Below are positions 55,401 through 64,000 of a DNA stretch of 64,000 nucleotides, piece after piece (positions within the stretch are counted from its first letter, which is position 1; each line of letters starts with the position of its first letter). The notes beneath the pieces are model-generated. The model did not search any database. It saw only the letters and a program-made list of their open reading frames with translations, and was not told the origin of the DNA. The position numbers were made by a program, and so were the translations under genes. The stretch comes from Pampus argenteus (lineage: Eukaryota > Chordata > Actinopteri > Scombriformes > Stromateidae): contig CM072880.1 of assembly GCA_036937835.1 (NCBI GenBank), positions 3,604,501 through 3,668,500 on the forward strand. The letters are read 5' to 3'.

Positions 55401-57009
55401 GAGAGAAGAATACTGGAGGCGAAACAGAAGGTAATGTGATCCACATTCATAACACTGCTATAAATAGACTAAATATTACTTAACACAGCTCTGATTATTA
55501 TGGTATCCAGTCGTTCACAGTATTTCTTGTCCTGTGCAGGGTTTTGTACCTTTCTTTGTAAGTGCAACAGCTGGGACAACAGTGTACGGAGCCTTTGACC
55601 CTCTCATCGCCATCTCTGACATCTGCAAAAAGTACAACATCTGGATGCATGTGGACGTGAGTTAAAAAAACTACTAAGATTTTGACGGAAATGTGCACAA
55701 AACACATCCTGTTGCTTTATTTAAATCACCCTCATTACCTTAAACACTCATAATGCACAATATTTATCCATAACTGGGGGGGTTTTAGTGAGTGGAAGAC
55801 ATAGAAATCCAGAGCTTACCAGTGAGATTGACAAATGTATTATGTCTGTCTCGCCTCCACTGCTTTCACTTGACCTAGATAGACGCTGCCCATTCCCTAT
55901 CTAACACTGGAGATTAGAAAAACTGGAGCAGAGGCTGTAAATCATCTCCTCCCCTGACTTTGCCATCATGGCCCCTTTCACTGAGCGAACTCTATCTATT
56001 AATGAAGGTGATTTAGTCCTGACAGGGGGACACCTCTATTAAGAGACATAAATGGCCTTGTCTATCATTCTTCAACTAGCCGAGATGAGAAAAAAAAAAA
56101 AAAAAACCCAACACATCGTGCTTTAGAGTCTCGGCCTGGAAACGCTTCCACACACGCTGCTCACGTTTGGACCTATTTTAATATTTAAGATCCTGATATC
56201 ATCTATTAAAATGTAAAATATGTCGAAGAAATTTAGAAATTTTTTTTAAAAATATGCTAATATTGTTCATTTGAAAAGTTGAACTGCTGGACACAAGATG
56301 TCTACTACTTTACTTGTAAAGTTTCCACGTCGTGAATCCACAAATCATCTCATACGCCTCTTAAACACGGATAAACTTTTCCCCCCTACACATAGTGAAG
56401 CTCAAACATCCAAGTGACGGATGTTTTCTAATAAGAGACGTCTGTCTGTCCTCTCAGGGTGCGTGGGGAGGAAGTCTCCTCATGTCCAGGAGACACAGGT
56501 GGAAGCTGGATGGAGTTGAGAGGTGAGCGACTGTTTTATTAGTTATTCATTAGGAGCTAATAAACGTTTCAAATAATGACGATCGTTTTCATCACTTCAG
56601 GGCCAATTCGGTAACATGGAACCCGCACAAGATGATGTCCGTCCCTCTGCAGTGCTCCGCCCTGCTGGTCCGAGAGGAGGTAGGCGTCGTCCTTCATCAT
56701 TCAGGCTTGTTTAGTCGTAAATCTGTAGAACACATGAACACATTCCTGAAATCTCCTCTCATCAGGGTCTGATGCAGAACTGCAACCAGATGCACGCCTG
56801 CTACCTCTTCCAGCAGGACAAACACTACGACCTTTCCTATGACACTGGAGACAAAGCCCTGCAGTGTGGACGCCATGTGGACATATTCAAGCTGTGGCTC
56901 ATGTGGAGAGCCAAGGTAGAGGCAGCTGATGCGTGAAGTTGCTCTCTCTGCTGGTTATTGCATGCAGACCTTTGAAAAGCAGACGTAATATTTGGATGTA
57001 GTAGGGAAG

Positions 57010-57046
<37 letters not shown>

Positions 57047-60000
57047 GGGGCTGTATAAAAAGCAGATATAAGATAAAAATTTTTTTTTACTGTAAATAAC
57101 ATTTTCCAGTAGAGCCCCATAATATATGTGTATATGTATATATAATAACACCTTTTTCACCTTTTTTTTGCTTTTTGACTTGATATTTGTGACTTTTTTT
57201 ATCCAATTATCCAGCAGAATAATATCATTTCTTCTACAGTTTCTTGTTGTATCCTTAGTTGCTAAAACATCTTGAGTTTTACAATAATCAGATTATAAAT
57301 TTATTGACAGATTTAAGTCTTTATTTTTTATTTTTTTATTTTTTTCCAACAGGGCACAATTGGGTTCGAGGCTCAGATTGACAAGTGTCTGGAGCTGTCG
57401 GAGTACCTGTACAACAAGATCAAAGACAGAGAAGGATACGAGATGGTCTTTGATGGGAAAGTATGTTCACATTTAACTTTCACTCTCAACGAGGACAATT
57501 CATCCCGTACAATGAGAGAAAAGTAGAAACATTAGTCCACGTCGGCCCTCTTACCTCAGCGTATTCAGTGTCATTACGGGTGACTTGATTGGCTCTTGCT
57601 TTGTGTTGGATGAATGCCATTTTTTTTTACCTCTAGCTGCCAGTATAATGTGCTGCTATTATGTTTAATGAATAGCATAACAGCCTGTAATTGCTCATAT
57701 GCATATGAATAGCGCGGTGTCTGACATATCCTCTACCAAGCAAAACTGTGACAACAAAAGCATATGTGAGTATGAGCCCCAGAAAGGCTAAAAGCATCAT
57801 AACCCAGAGGGTGATGGGAAAAAGCCAAGTCCTCTGGGCAGAGGCCCAGGTGTTCACTTGTCTCTGCCTCCCATTGAGCCATTACATCAATCTGATGTTG
57901 AATATACTACCGTCGCACCAGTATAAATGAGGCTGGTGTGCATGGCTGGTCAGCTGTTGGTAATGAATATCTTTCTACTCGCAGGCAGGGAGGCCGCTCT
58001 AACAGGGCTGCCAAAAAATAGAGCTGTGAGGAGCGTTGATACACACCTGCCTAATAGATTTTCCTTTTAAAGATGTGTGGCTTGGTGAAATAAATGGACT
58101 ACAGTTACTGCAGCACTTTTTATTTGAGATATCTGGAGGATTTTTAGTCACAGACGACTGGAAAACTCATGTACAGTATATGTTGTAGGTATGTGTATTG
58201 ATACTGTAATACTGGTATGTGTGTTATATGATTCACGTGTTCCTCTTTTCTATATAAGTCAACATGATACCTACAGCTAATGTTGTTAATTCTAATAAAA
58301 TAGACATGTTATGTAATTATGGCATCTTTAAATTAAGTTTTTATTAGTAGAAAACTGGTGAAACGATACGACCACTGGGGGGCACCAAAGATAGTTATTG
58401 TCAGATTACGCATAGTGGCTTTAATTTGGACAAAAGATATTTATAAAGCAATAACATGGTATTATATCATCATGATACAATTACTGCAGCTCCTAATAAT
58501 AATAATGTAATATATCCCGGCTCTATGTGAGCCTGGTTTTGCTTTTGTGTTTGTTTATTTCTCTCATCTCTTGACAACTGTGTGTTTCCTGCAGCCTCAG
58601 CACACCAACGTCTGCTTCTGGTATCTCCCTCCTGGGATCCGCTACATGGAGGACAAAGAGGAGAGAAAGAAACACTTGCACAAGGTGGGTGAGCAGAGAT
58701 AAGACGGCCTTTAATCCAACTCGACCATCGAACGTCCTCCTCATTAGGGACAACATGGAGGTCCACTTAAAGAAAACTTTAATACTTAAGAATACATATT
58801 GGGCAGACGTAGAGGGATTGAGACTATTCAACGTCCTTAAAGTGGCCCGCAGCAGCCTAATAATTACCAATCAAGACAAACAGATGGTGGACATGCCAGC
58901 CATACCAAACCATCCTCCATAAATCGTTACCTTCTTTGTCAAAGTTCACCAGATGGAGAGTTTTCCTTTTGTTTTCCACCCTCTGATTGAAAAAGCACAG
59001 TGGACACGCTTCACTGGTCCAGCTTGTTTCTGAATCTCTGATGCTGAAATTGAGGGATGATGTAATGTTTAAAAAAAACAAAAAAACTAAAGGAACTTTC
59101 ATCAATTTTGCGCTGCTTTAAACGATTGTTTCTAGAAGACAAGAAAATTGTCAAAATAGTGACATAAATCCACAGCTGCTGATTGATAGTTTAAAGAAAA
59201 TGCATGTTTGCCAACTGCAGCTGCAACAGATTTAGAAGGAATGGAGGCCACAGCATTGTAGCCTCTATATAAGCATCTATATATAAATCCTAACCAAACT
59301 AGTGCCTTGGGGGTATTTTCAAAGTCTCTTCTAATTTTTCAACTTAATACCCAAACATGTATTAAAATTCCTGCAGAACTTCAAGGTTATTTGAGTCACA
59401 GTTAACTTAAGCCCCAAAGCTGCATCTGCAACAAATTGTCGCCTCATGTTAGTGAATCTCATGTGCATACTCTTAAGTTGATTATAGGTCACAATAATGA
59501 CTCAAGTATGGTAAATTACAATGATCTTCCAGAGACAGGAGTATTTTTGAAATGTTTGCCGTTGCTAAAATCTCTTGAAAAGTGAGTTTTCAAACTTGTA
59601 ATTGAATCTGCCGAAGCTGAGAGTCCGCGTCGCCGTAAAGGCTGAGCACAAAGTAAACGACCGTCGCTGTTTTACTCTACGAGATAAAAACGGTAAACTT
59701 GGCAGCAGCAGAAGCAGCAGCGGTCAGAGTGCTGGTGACAGATTTAGATGTCAGACCACGAGGGAGATAATGGACGACATGGACCACGATGGGAGAAGAA
59801 CCCAAAACATACGCAAAATGTTTAGAAAAAGAGAAAAAAAAATGATATTTAACTAGTCAACTAGGATGATGAAGAGATTCTCTCACTGTGCCACACAAAT
59901 ATAAACAGGAAACTGGATACAGTTGTGTAGTTTGGTCAAATTATATCTTGGGAGCAGCAATACAGTTTGTTTGAAAGGCATTTCAAGATTATTTATTGCT

Positions 60001-60445
60001 TTGTTTCCACTTACGGCTGTTTATGTATGAAAAATAAGTCATATTTTGCAGTTATCAGCTGGGAGTTAGGGTGCCTGGACAGTTTTAAGAGCTCCTTTTG
60101 TGGGTTCAGAGCATCTATTATGGTTTCAAAATGGTTTTGCGTTGATTTCATCAGTGATCTCATTTGTTTCGTGCTCGTTTAGTAGTTTTGATGTTGACAA
60201 ACTTCTATTCTCGTCTGTCCAAATGAATAAACGTGATGATAATTCATGCTGTATGTATCGATTGTTACCAGGTGGCCCCAGTGATAAAGGCCAGGATGAT
60301 GGAGTACGGGACAACCATGGTCAGCTACCAACCTCAAGGGGACAAGGTCAACTTTTTCCGCATGGTGATCTCGAATCCTGCCGCTACCTTCGAGGACATC
60401 GACTTTCTTATCGAGGAGATTGAACGACTCGGCCAAGATCTATAA
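51222..60445 (+). CDS. gad2: glutamate decarboxylase 2 (GAD65), 16 coding exons, complete
   Basis: PLP-dependent enzyme converting L-glutamate to GABA and CO2, associated with synaptic vesicle membranes in inhibitory neurons. The 16 exons keep phase throughout and encode 584 residues, against 585 in human GAD65. The start MASHGFWSLGGDN matches the GAD65 N terminus. Cys30 and Cys46 correspond to palmitoylated cysteines of the family, and a Cys-rich CGCNKSCNC follows. The decarboxylase core includes HPRYFNQLSTGLDMVGLAAD, GGAISNMYAML, SATAGTTVYGAFDP, the PLP-contact Asp363 in HVDGAW, and the Schiff-base Lys395 in NPHKMM. It ends DIDFLIEEIERLGQDL. The Cys-rich N terminus and the WSLGGDN start argue against gad1. 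Lies about 2 kb downstream of myo3a in the same orientation. Confidence 0.96.
51602..51664 (+). CDS. gad2: gad2 coding exon 2
   Basis: Encodes RAWCQAAAQKLSGGIGSKLC with both candidate palmitoylation cysteines. Acceptor CTCTTGCAG, donor GTATGT, phase 1. Confidence 0.93.
51790..51933 (+). CDS. gad2: gad2 coding exon 3
   Basis: Pro/Ala/Glu-rich stretch, then TCGCNKSCNCTKAAGGFSDL. Acceptor TTCAAAG is pyrimidine-poor near the AG but follows an (ATT)n tract. Donor GTACAG, phase 1. Confidence 0.9.
51934..52413 (+). other. gad2 intron with (GT)22 at its 3' end
   Basis: AT-rich; ends in the GT microsatellite described separately. Confidence 0.85.
52361..52404. repeat. (GT)22 microsatellite abutting gad2 exon 4 acceptor
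   Basis: Uninterrupted GT run followed by only nine bases (CCTGCACAG) before the exon. It therefore occupies the place of the polypyrimidine tract. Confidence 0.95.
52414..52647 (+). CDS. gad2: gad2 coding exon 4
   Basis: Encodes DLLPAMDGDTKTMTFLQEVV and VIDFHYPNELLQKNNWEL. Donor GTGGGA, phase 1. Confidence 0.95.
52648..53411 (+). other. gad2 intron, non-coding
   Basis: Very A-rich around 52800-53000; no other feature seen. Confidence 0.8.
53412..53502 (+). CDS. gad2: gad2 coding exon 5
   Basis: Encodes HPRYFNQLSTGLDMVGLAAD and STANTNM. Donor GTGAGT, phase 2. Confidence 0.95.
53503..54234 (+). other. gad2 intron, non-coding
   Basis: Contains a C/T-rich block at about 53675-53775, a homeobox-like AT block (TTAGCTCTGAAATTAAATTC near 53797) and a (TA)12 tract at 54139-54162. 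Confidence 0.8.
54235..54347 (+). CDS. gad2: gad2 coding exon 6
   Basis: Encodes FTYEVAPVFVLLEYVSLKKM and REIIGWPDGRGDGIFSP. Donor GTATGT, phase 1. Confidence 0.95.
54348..54824 (+). other. gad2 intron, non-coding
   Basis: Includes an octamer-like ATTTGCAT near 54434; otherwise unremarkable. Confidence 0.75.
54825..54940 (+). CDS. gad2: gad2 coding exon 7
   Basis: Encodes GGAISNMYAMLLARFKMFPE and LVAFTSEH. Donor GTAGGC, phase 0. Confidence 0.95.
55196..55275 (+). CDS. gad2: gad2 coding exon 8
   Basis: Encodes SHFSIKKGAAALGIGTESVI. Acceptor TGTTTTTAG, donor GTACTG, phase 2. Confidence 0.94.
55376..55430 (+). CDS. gad2: gad2 coding exon 9
   Basis: Encodes GKMIPADLERRILEAKQK. Donor GTAATG, phase 0. 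Confidence 0.94.
55540..55656 (+). CDS. gad2: gad2 coding exon 10
   Basis: Encodes GFVPFFVSATAGTTVYGAFD and ends KYNIWMHVD with Asp363, the PLP-ring partner. Donor GTGAGT, phase 0. Confidence 0.95.
55657..56457 (+). other. gad2 intron, non-coding
   Basis: The part 55840-56060 is less AT-rich than typical and could hold a regulatory element (unproven). A poly(A) run lies at about 56090-56106. Confidence 0.7.
56458..56522 (+). CDS. gad2: gad2 coding exon 11
   Basis: Encodes GAWGGSLLMSRRHRWKLDGV. The residue after HVD is Gly where most GADs I recall have Ala. Donor GTGAGC, phase 2. Confidence 0.95.
56601..56679 (+). CDS. gad2: gad2 coding exon 12, catalytic lysine
   Basis: Encodes ANSVTWNPHKMMSVPLQCSA with Schiff-base Lys395. 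Donor GTAGGC, phase 0. Confidence 0.96.
56766..56915 (+). CDS. gad2: gad2 coding exon 13
   Basis: Encodes YLFQQDKHYDLSYDTGDKAL, including the flexible catalytic-loop Tyr of the family, then CGRHVDIFKLWLMW. Donor GTAGAG, phase 0. Confidence 0.96.
56916..57352 (+). other. gad2 intron with (TA)n tract
   Basis: AT-rich; a (TA)15-16 run lies at 57014-57045. Confidence 0.85.
57353..57460 (+). CDS. gad2: gad2 coding exon 14
   Basis: Encodes GTIGFEAQIDKCLELSEYLY and KDREGYEMVFDGK. Donor GTATGT, phase 0. Confidence 0.95.
57461..58594 (+). other. gad2 intron with possible conserved non-coding block
   Basis: 57640-58010 is compositionally different from the flanks and rich in homeobox/POU-like words (TAATGAAT, CATATGCATATGAAT). 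A repeat-like CCACTGGGGGGCACCAAAGA lies at about 58370-58389. Confidence 0.5.
58595..58684 (+). CDS. gad2: gad2 coding exon 15
   Basis: Encodes PQHTNVCFWYLPPGIRYMED. Acceptor TTTCCTGCAG, donor GTGGGT, phase 0. Confidence 0.95.
58685..60271 (+). other. gad2 last intron, 1.6 kb, non-coding
   Basis: No exon or clear repeat seen. Confidence 0.75.
60272..60445 (+). CDS. gad2: gad2 terminal coding exon 16
   Basis: Encodes VAPVIKARMMEYGTTMVSYQ and ends FLIEEIERLGQDL with TAA at 60443-60445. Confidence 0.96.
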   Translation: MAPVIKARMMEYGTTMVSYQPQGDKVNFFRMVISNPAATFEDIDFLIEEIERLGQDL

Positions 60446-63400
60446 GACTCATCTCACCAAATCCTCCTGTACTTTTCCCCCCTTGACGGATGAATTGTTT
60501 GTCGTGAATGTACTGGTAAACTTTTTTCGTTTCTCTCTATCTCTCTTTCCTCCAAAGTCACATATTTAAGTATATTTGAGAAAAAAAAAATCTACAGATA
60601 TATCCATATATATATTATATATTGTAGCTTTTGCTGTGGACTACCTTGGTCCAAAGCTATGTAAAAGTGCTTCTGTCTGCCTTTTTAATAGTGTAGTAGT
60701 TCCCAGAGTAGTGTAAGTGATGTAACTTTATATGTACTTTTTTGTGATATGAAATGCTTGTGCAATAGGTCAATGAGGAAGAGTTTATTTTTCAATCATT
60801 TCTCATTTGCCGAGTTTGTTGTTAAGTGCCAAACGTGGCTGTGTTTTATTGTAACTTTAACACTTTAAACTTCTGGTTTAAAATTAACACTAAAAAAAAA
60901 AAAAAAAAAGCACTTCACTTTACCTCAGCTTAATCAACTGCCTTTACATCTCCGCATAGATTTGGACATATTGATAAGAAAAGTAAGTACGAAAAGTTGA
61001 TTTTCAATACTATATTGCGGATTTCCATCAAAATTACACAACAAGGCATTTATGAAGGCATGTCCGTCCATTTTTACCTCACACCCTTTGACCAGATGGT
61101 ATGCAGCTTATGAAGTTAATTTACTGTAAATGCTAATTACGTCTAAAACTCTTTGCCACTAGCTACATGCACACAATGGGGACCATTTCCATCAAAGCTG
61201 TATATATTTAACTGTTCTAAATATGCTTTACATGTCATGTGATGATTTTAAAACAAAAATAACTGCTTCGTTAGAGGTAAATCTAAGTTATAATCCTTAA
61301 GATTTTCAATATATAACGGCCAACTCAATCAATAACTTCCAGTCTATAAAGTAGTTCTCGTTTTTTTACTTGCCCTGTGCACGATTCCTGCGTAGGATTT
61401 CTCAGGAAATGATGCTAGACACACTAGATGTGACGCAGAAGACGAGAGCCGGTGGTCACCTGATCGGGGGAGCCGTATGGCTGACGACGTTGGACCGAAT
61501 GGGTTCATTTCTGTTAAAACTAAGAGTCAAAGGAATGTTTGTGGTGCTCATAAATATGTATTAACGCATTGCTTTTGCAAACTATTGCGTCTGTGCGTCA
61601 CATGACCTGCAATACCGACTTCGGCCACAACATCAAAACTGTCCAACTGTCATTTTAAATGGAGCTTAGACTCTAAAAAGGTGTGATGTCACCCGTTGGT
61701 TCGTATTGGAGCCCGTTTTTCGTGTCCAAATAAGGAGCGCAGGTTGTTGGAGACACGCCCCGCTACCTCGGACCGAAGCTAACGCTAGTTTACTGGGAAC
61801 GTAGAGCGTCGCACACTCGTCTGTTCAAATCTTATTAATGGAGCATTAATTTCCAAAATAACTACCAGCACACCTATTAGAGCATCTAAATTTACCGTTT
61901 GAGACCATATTGATTGATTTCTGTACACTTCTAGAGAGAAGTTGACGCTTTTTGAATGGAAGTCAGGGATTGTTTGGGGCCATATTCGCTTCAGCTTCAA
62001 GCAGTAGTTGTTGCTGCTTGTAATGAAGCTTTTGTGTGAACTGTATATTACAAAAGCAGCTGTTATCACCACCAGTAGCCATAGATGTTACTGAAATCTT
62101 AAGGAATATAACTTTAAAGATGTTTCATCTACAGTACCGTGCTGAGAGAGGTTGTTGTCAGTTTTATTGTTGGATGAGCACTTATAGAGGATCTTAAGGA
62201 GCTGGGAATGGGGCAATAATGGTGATTAGCTTGAATATAGGAAGCTTACTAGATTTGCAGCTACTGTATACCTGACATCACTTGCACTAAATCATCGGGG
62301 GAGAAGAAAAGGAGCATCCTTTTAGATTTCTTCTTTATTCATTCACAAGCAATATTTGAATATGGGTCCAATCTATAACCTATAACCCAGCGAAATATGA
62401 AAAAAGAAACAGTGACTTCAAGTGTACAATAGTTAAGGATAATCAAGTTTCCAGACCAAATGCACAGTAGTTAGCAAAAAAAAACAAAAAAAAAAACATG
62501 CTTATTGTAGACAGGTTAGTTGATGGAAATGAACCCTTGAGGTTCGGTAGCATTTTCATTAGAACAAGTTAGAAAAGCACAATTTGCTCAACATGGTCGG
62601 TCAGTGTACAATCACTTTTGATCATAGATTGTAAATAGTATTTCAAGATGTCCTAAGTACATATCTTTGTGTATACATACGTGTATATAAGACATATAAC
62701 CAGAGACTATTTGTGAGGTAAAGTTATTCATATTTTCTCTATCTCCGATATAGATTACCTGTATTTTCATCCTGTTAGTCTAAAAGGCTTTTTTCCTGTG
62801 TGTTTGTACTGTATGTATGTATGTCAGATACATGATCTTCTAGCTATTTCAAAGATGTTTTTCGGGGAGTGGCTTTAAAGAGACGGACAGATTTCACCTT
62901 GAAATACTTCAAAGTCGTATTCAGAGAAGTTTGGATTTTAAACGAATATGCAAAGCCATTTTGAACTCTGAATCCCTCCGTGTTTTTTTGTGCACATGTG
63001 ATACTTGACGGTATGTGCCAACGCGTAACTTAGTGTGTTTGTAACTGTGTTGCCTTAGTATAAATTTGCCAGTATTGTCTAGTTTTCCTCTTAACGAGGA
63101 GGTTGTGCACTTTAGAGTAATACACATGACCTAACAGCGTGCGATGTCCGATGCTTGTTCATGAGTTGATGTGGAAAAAAAAAAAAATGTAACTTAAGCT
63201 CTTAAAGTCTGAATGTGTCCTGAATCAAGGGCCTGTTGGAAATGAAAGCATTTCATAGACATTATAAAGCTTCCTCTTTAACTGTCCTACATCCTAACAG
63301 AGACGTTGTTTTTAAAGGTCTTTTTTCTGTTCCTGTCCGAAGCAAAACTGGCGTTCACGCTGTGACACAGACAACATCAGATTTACGACGGCGACAGATG

Positions 63401-64000
63401 AATCTCACTGTGGTAGTCTTGGAAAGCCAGACATTTAGTTCTCTTGCTGCTGCTGCTAGATTCGCTTCTTTGCACGTGCATGCGATGCCTTGCCTATCCA
63501 GCTTGTTTGATATACAGTCTCCTATATATCTATTTATACATATATATATATACATATATACAGTACGTGTAGCTCCTGTAATTAGCTTTAGTGTCCAACG
63601 TATAGCTTAGCCTGTAGATTAGTGCACTGTCGCTCTAGCCTTTACATGTGATCTTTGTGTCTTGGGCTTCCTGTAACGTTTCTCTGTGCCGCAAGCATGC
63701 TAACCTCGCCTAGCTATGTATTCCTCTCCGCGCTTGACCCGACTATCTCTATCCTCTGTCTTTTTCTCTTCTGCTTGAAGACTGTCGCAGCTCAGAACGT
63801 AGAGTATTATATCTATATGTGTGTAGTCCCTCAGCATGTCTTTACTCGAAGCTTTCTCTCTGCTCTGCACCTGTACGACTTTTCTCTCTTTCTCTTCCGC
63901 TTCGCCCTCTGGTAGCAGTGACAAACGTATCCTTCTGCTTTCCTCTTAAACGTTTCTCGGCTACCCGCTGTCGTTCTGTTTGTGCGTCTTGAGCGATATG
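60446..64000 (+). other. gad2 3'UTR and downstream non-coding sequence
   Basis: No coding exon recognised. An A18 tract lies at 60892-60909. Three Pumilio-type TGTANATA words occur at 61199-61206, 62630-62637 and 62682-62689. A dispersed repeat lies at about 61620-62050 and a TA-rich tract at about 63539-63558. No clear AATAAA was found, so the transcript end is unknown. Confidence 0.5.
61620..62050 (+). repeat. diverged dispersed teleost repeat (GATGTCACCCGTTGGTT type)
   Basis: AATGGAGCTTAGACTC, GATGTCACCCGTTGGTTCGT and GAGCCCGTTTTTCGTGTCC resemble a common perciform repeat that I know as 'GACATCACCCGTTGGTTTGT...'. Ends are approximate and the right part is less certain. Confidence 0.45.

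Overview
This window is teleost nuclear DNA, most likely from a perciform-type fish. It has GT-AG introns, many CA/GT and TA microsatellites, and diverged copies of dispersed repeats that I recognise from perciform genomes. No bacterial, viral or CRISPR-like structure was seen. All three genes found lie on the + strand.

Layout: (1) 1-1350 holds the 3' part of a CCDC106-family gene (last four coding exons). (2) 1351-about 8040 is intergenic and repeat-bearing. (3) About 8040-8420 is a CpG-richer segment with a perfect CRE palindrome and a strong splice donor; it is the best candidate for the promoter and untranslated first exon of the next gene. (4) 15570-49179 is a class III myosin gene, myo3a, for which I could place 35 coding exons in continuous phase. 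They encode an N-terminal Ser/Thr kinase, a myosin motor, nine IQ motifs embedded in acidic low-complexity sequence, and the C-terminal actin-binding tail. (5) 49180-about 50400 is a short intergenic gap with a tetranucleotide tandem array. (6) 51222-60445 is gad2 (GAD65), complete in 16 coding exons and 584 residues, with a possible upstream untranslated exon. (7) 60446-64000 has no recognisable gene and may be partly the gad2 3'UTR.

The tandem myo3a-gad2 order is the one known from other vertebrates (human 10p12), which supports calling the myosin myo3a rather than myo3b. The genes are not known to act in one pathway. Myo3a works at the tips of actin protrusions in photoreceptors and hair cells. 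Gad2 makes GABA at inhibitory terminals.

Exon boundaries were placed by reading the sequence, requiring canonical splice sites, continuous phase and agreement with remembered family sequence; no alignment was run. The weakest joints are two myo3a exon ends (near 39872 and 48295-48391) and all untranslated exons. I found no undescribed system. The points most worth checking are the myo3a IQ/acidic expansion, its unresolved C-terminal splice, possible split NRSF/REST elements upstream of gad2, and a (GT)22 tract abutting a gad2 splice acceptor.
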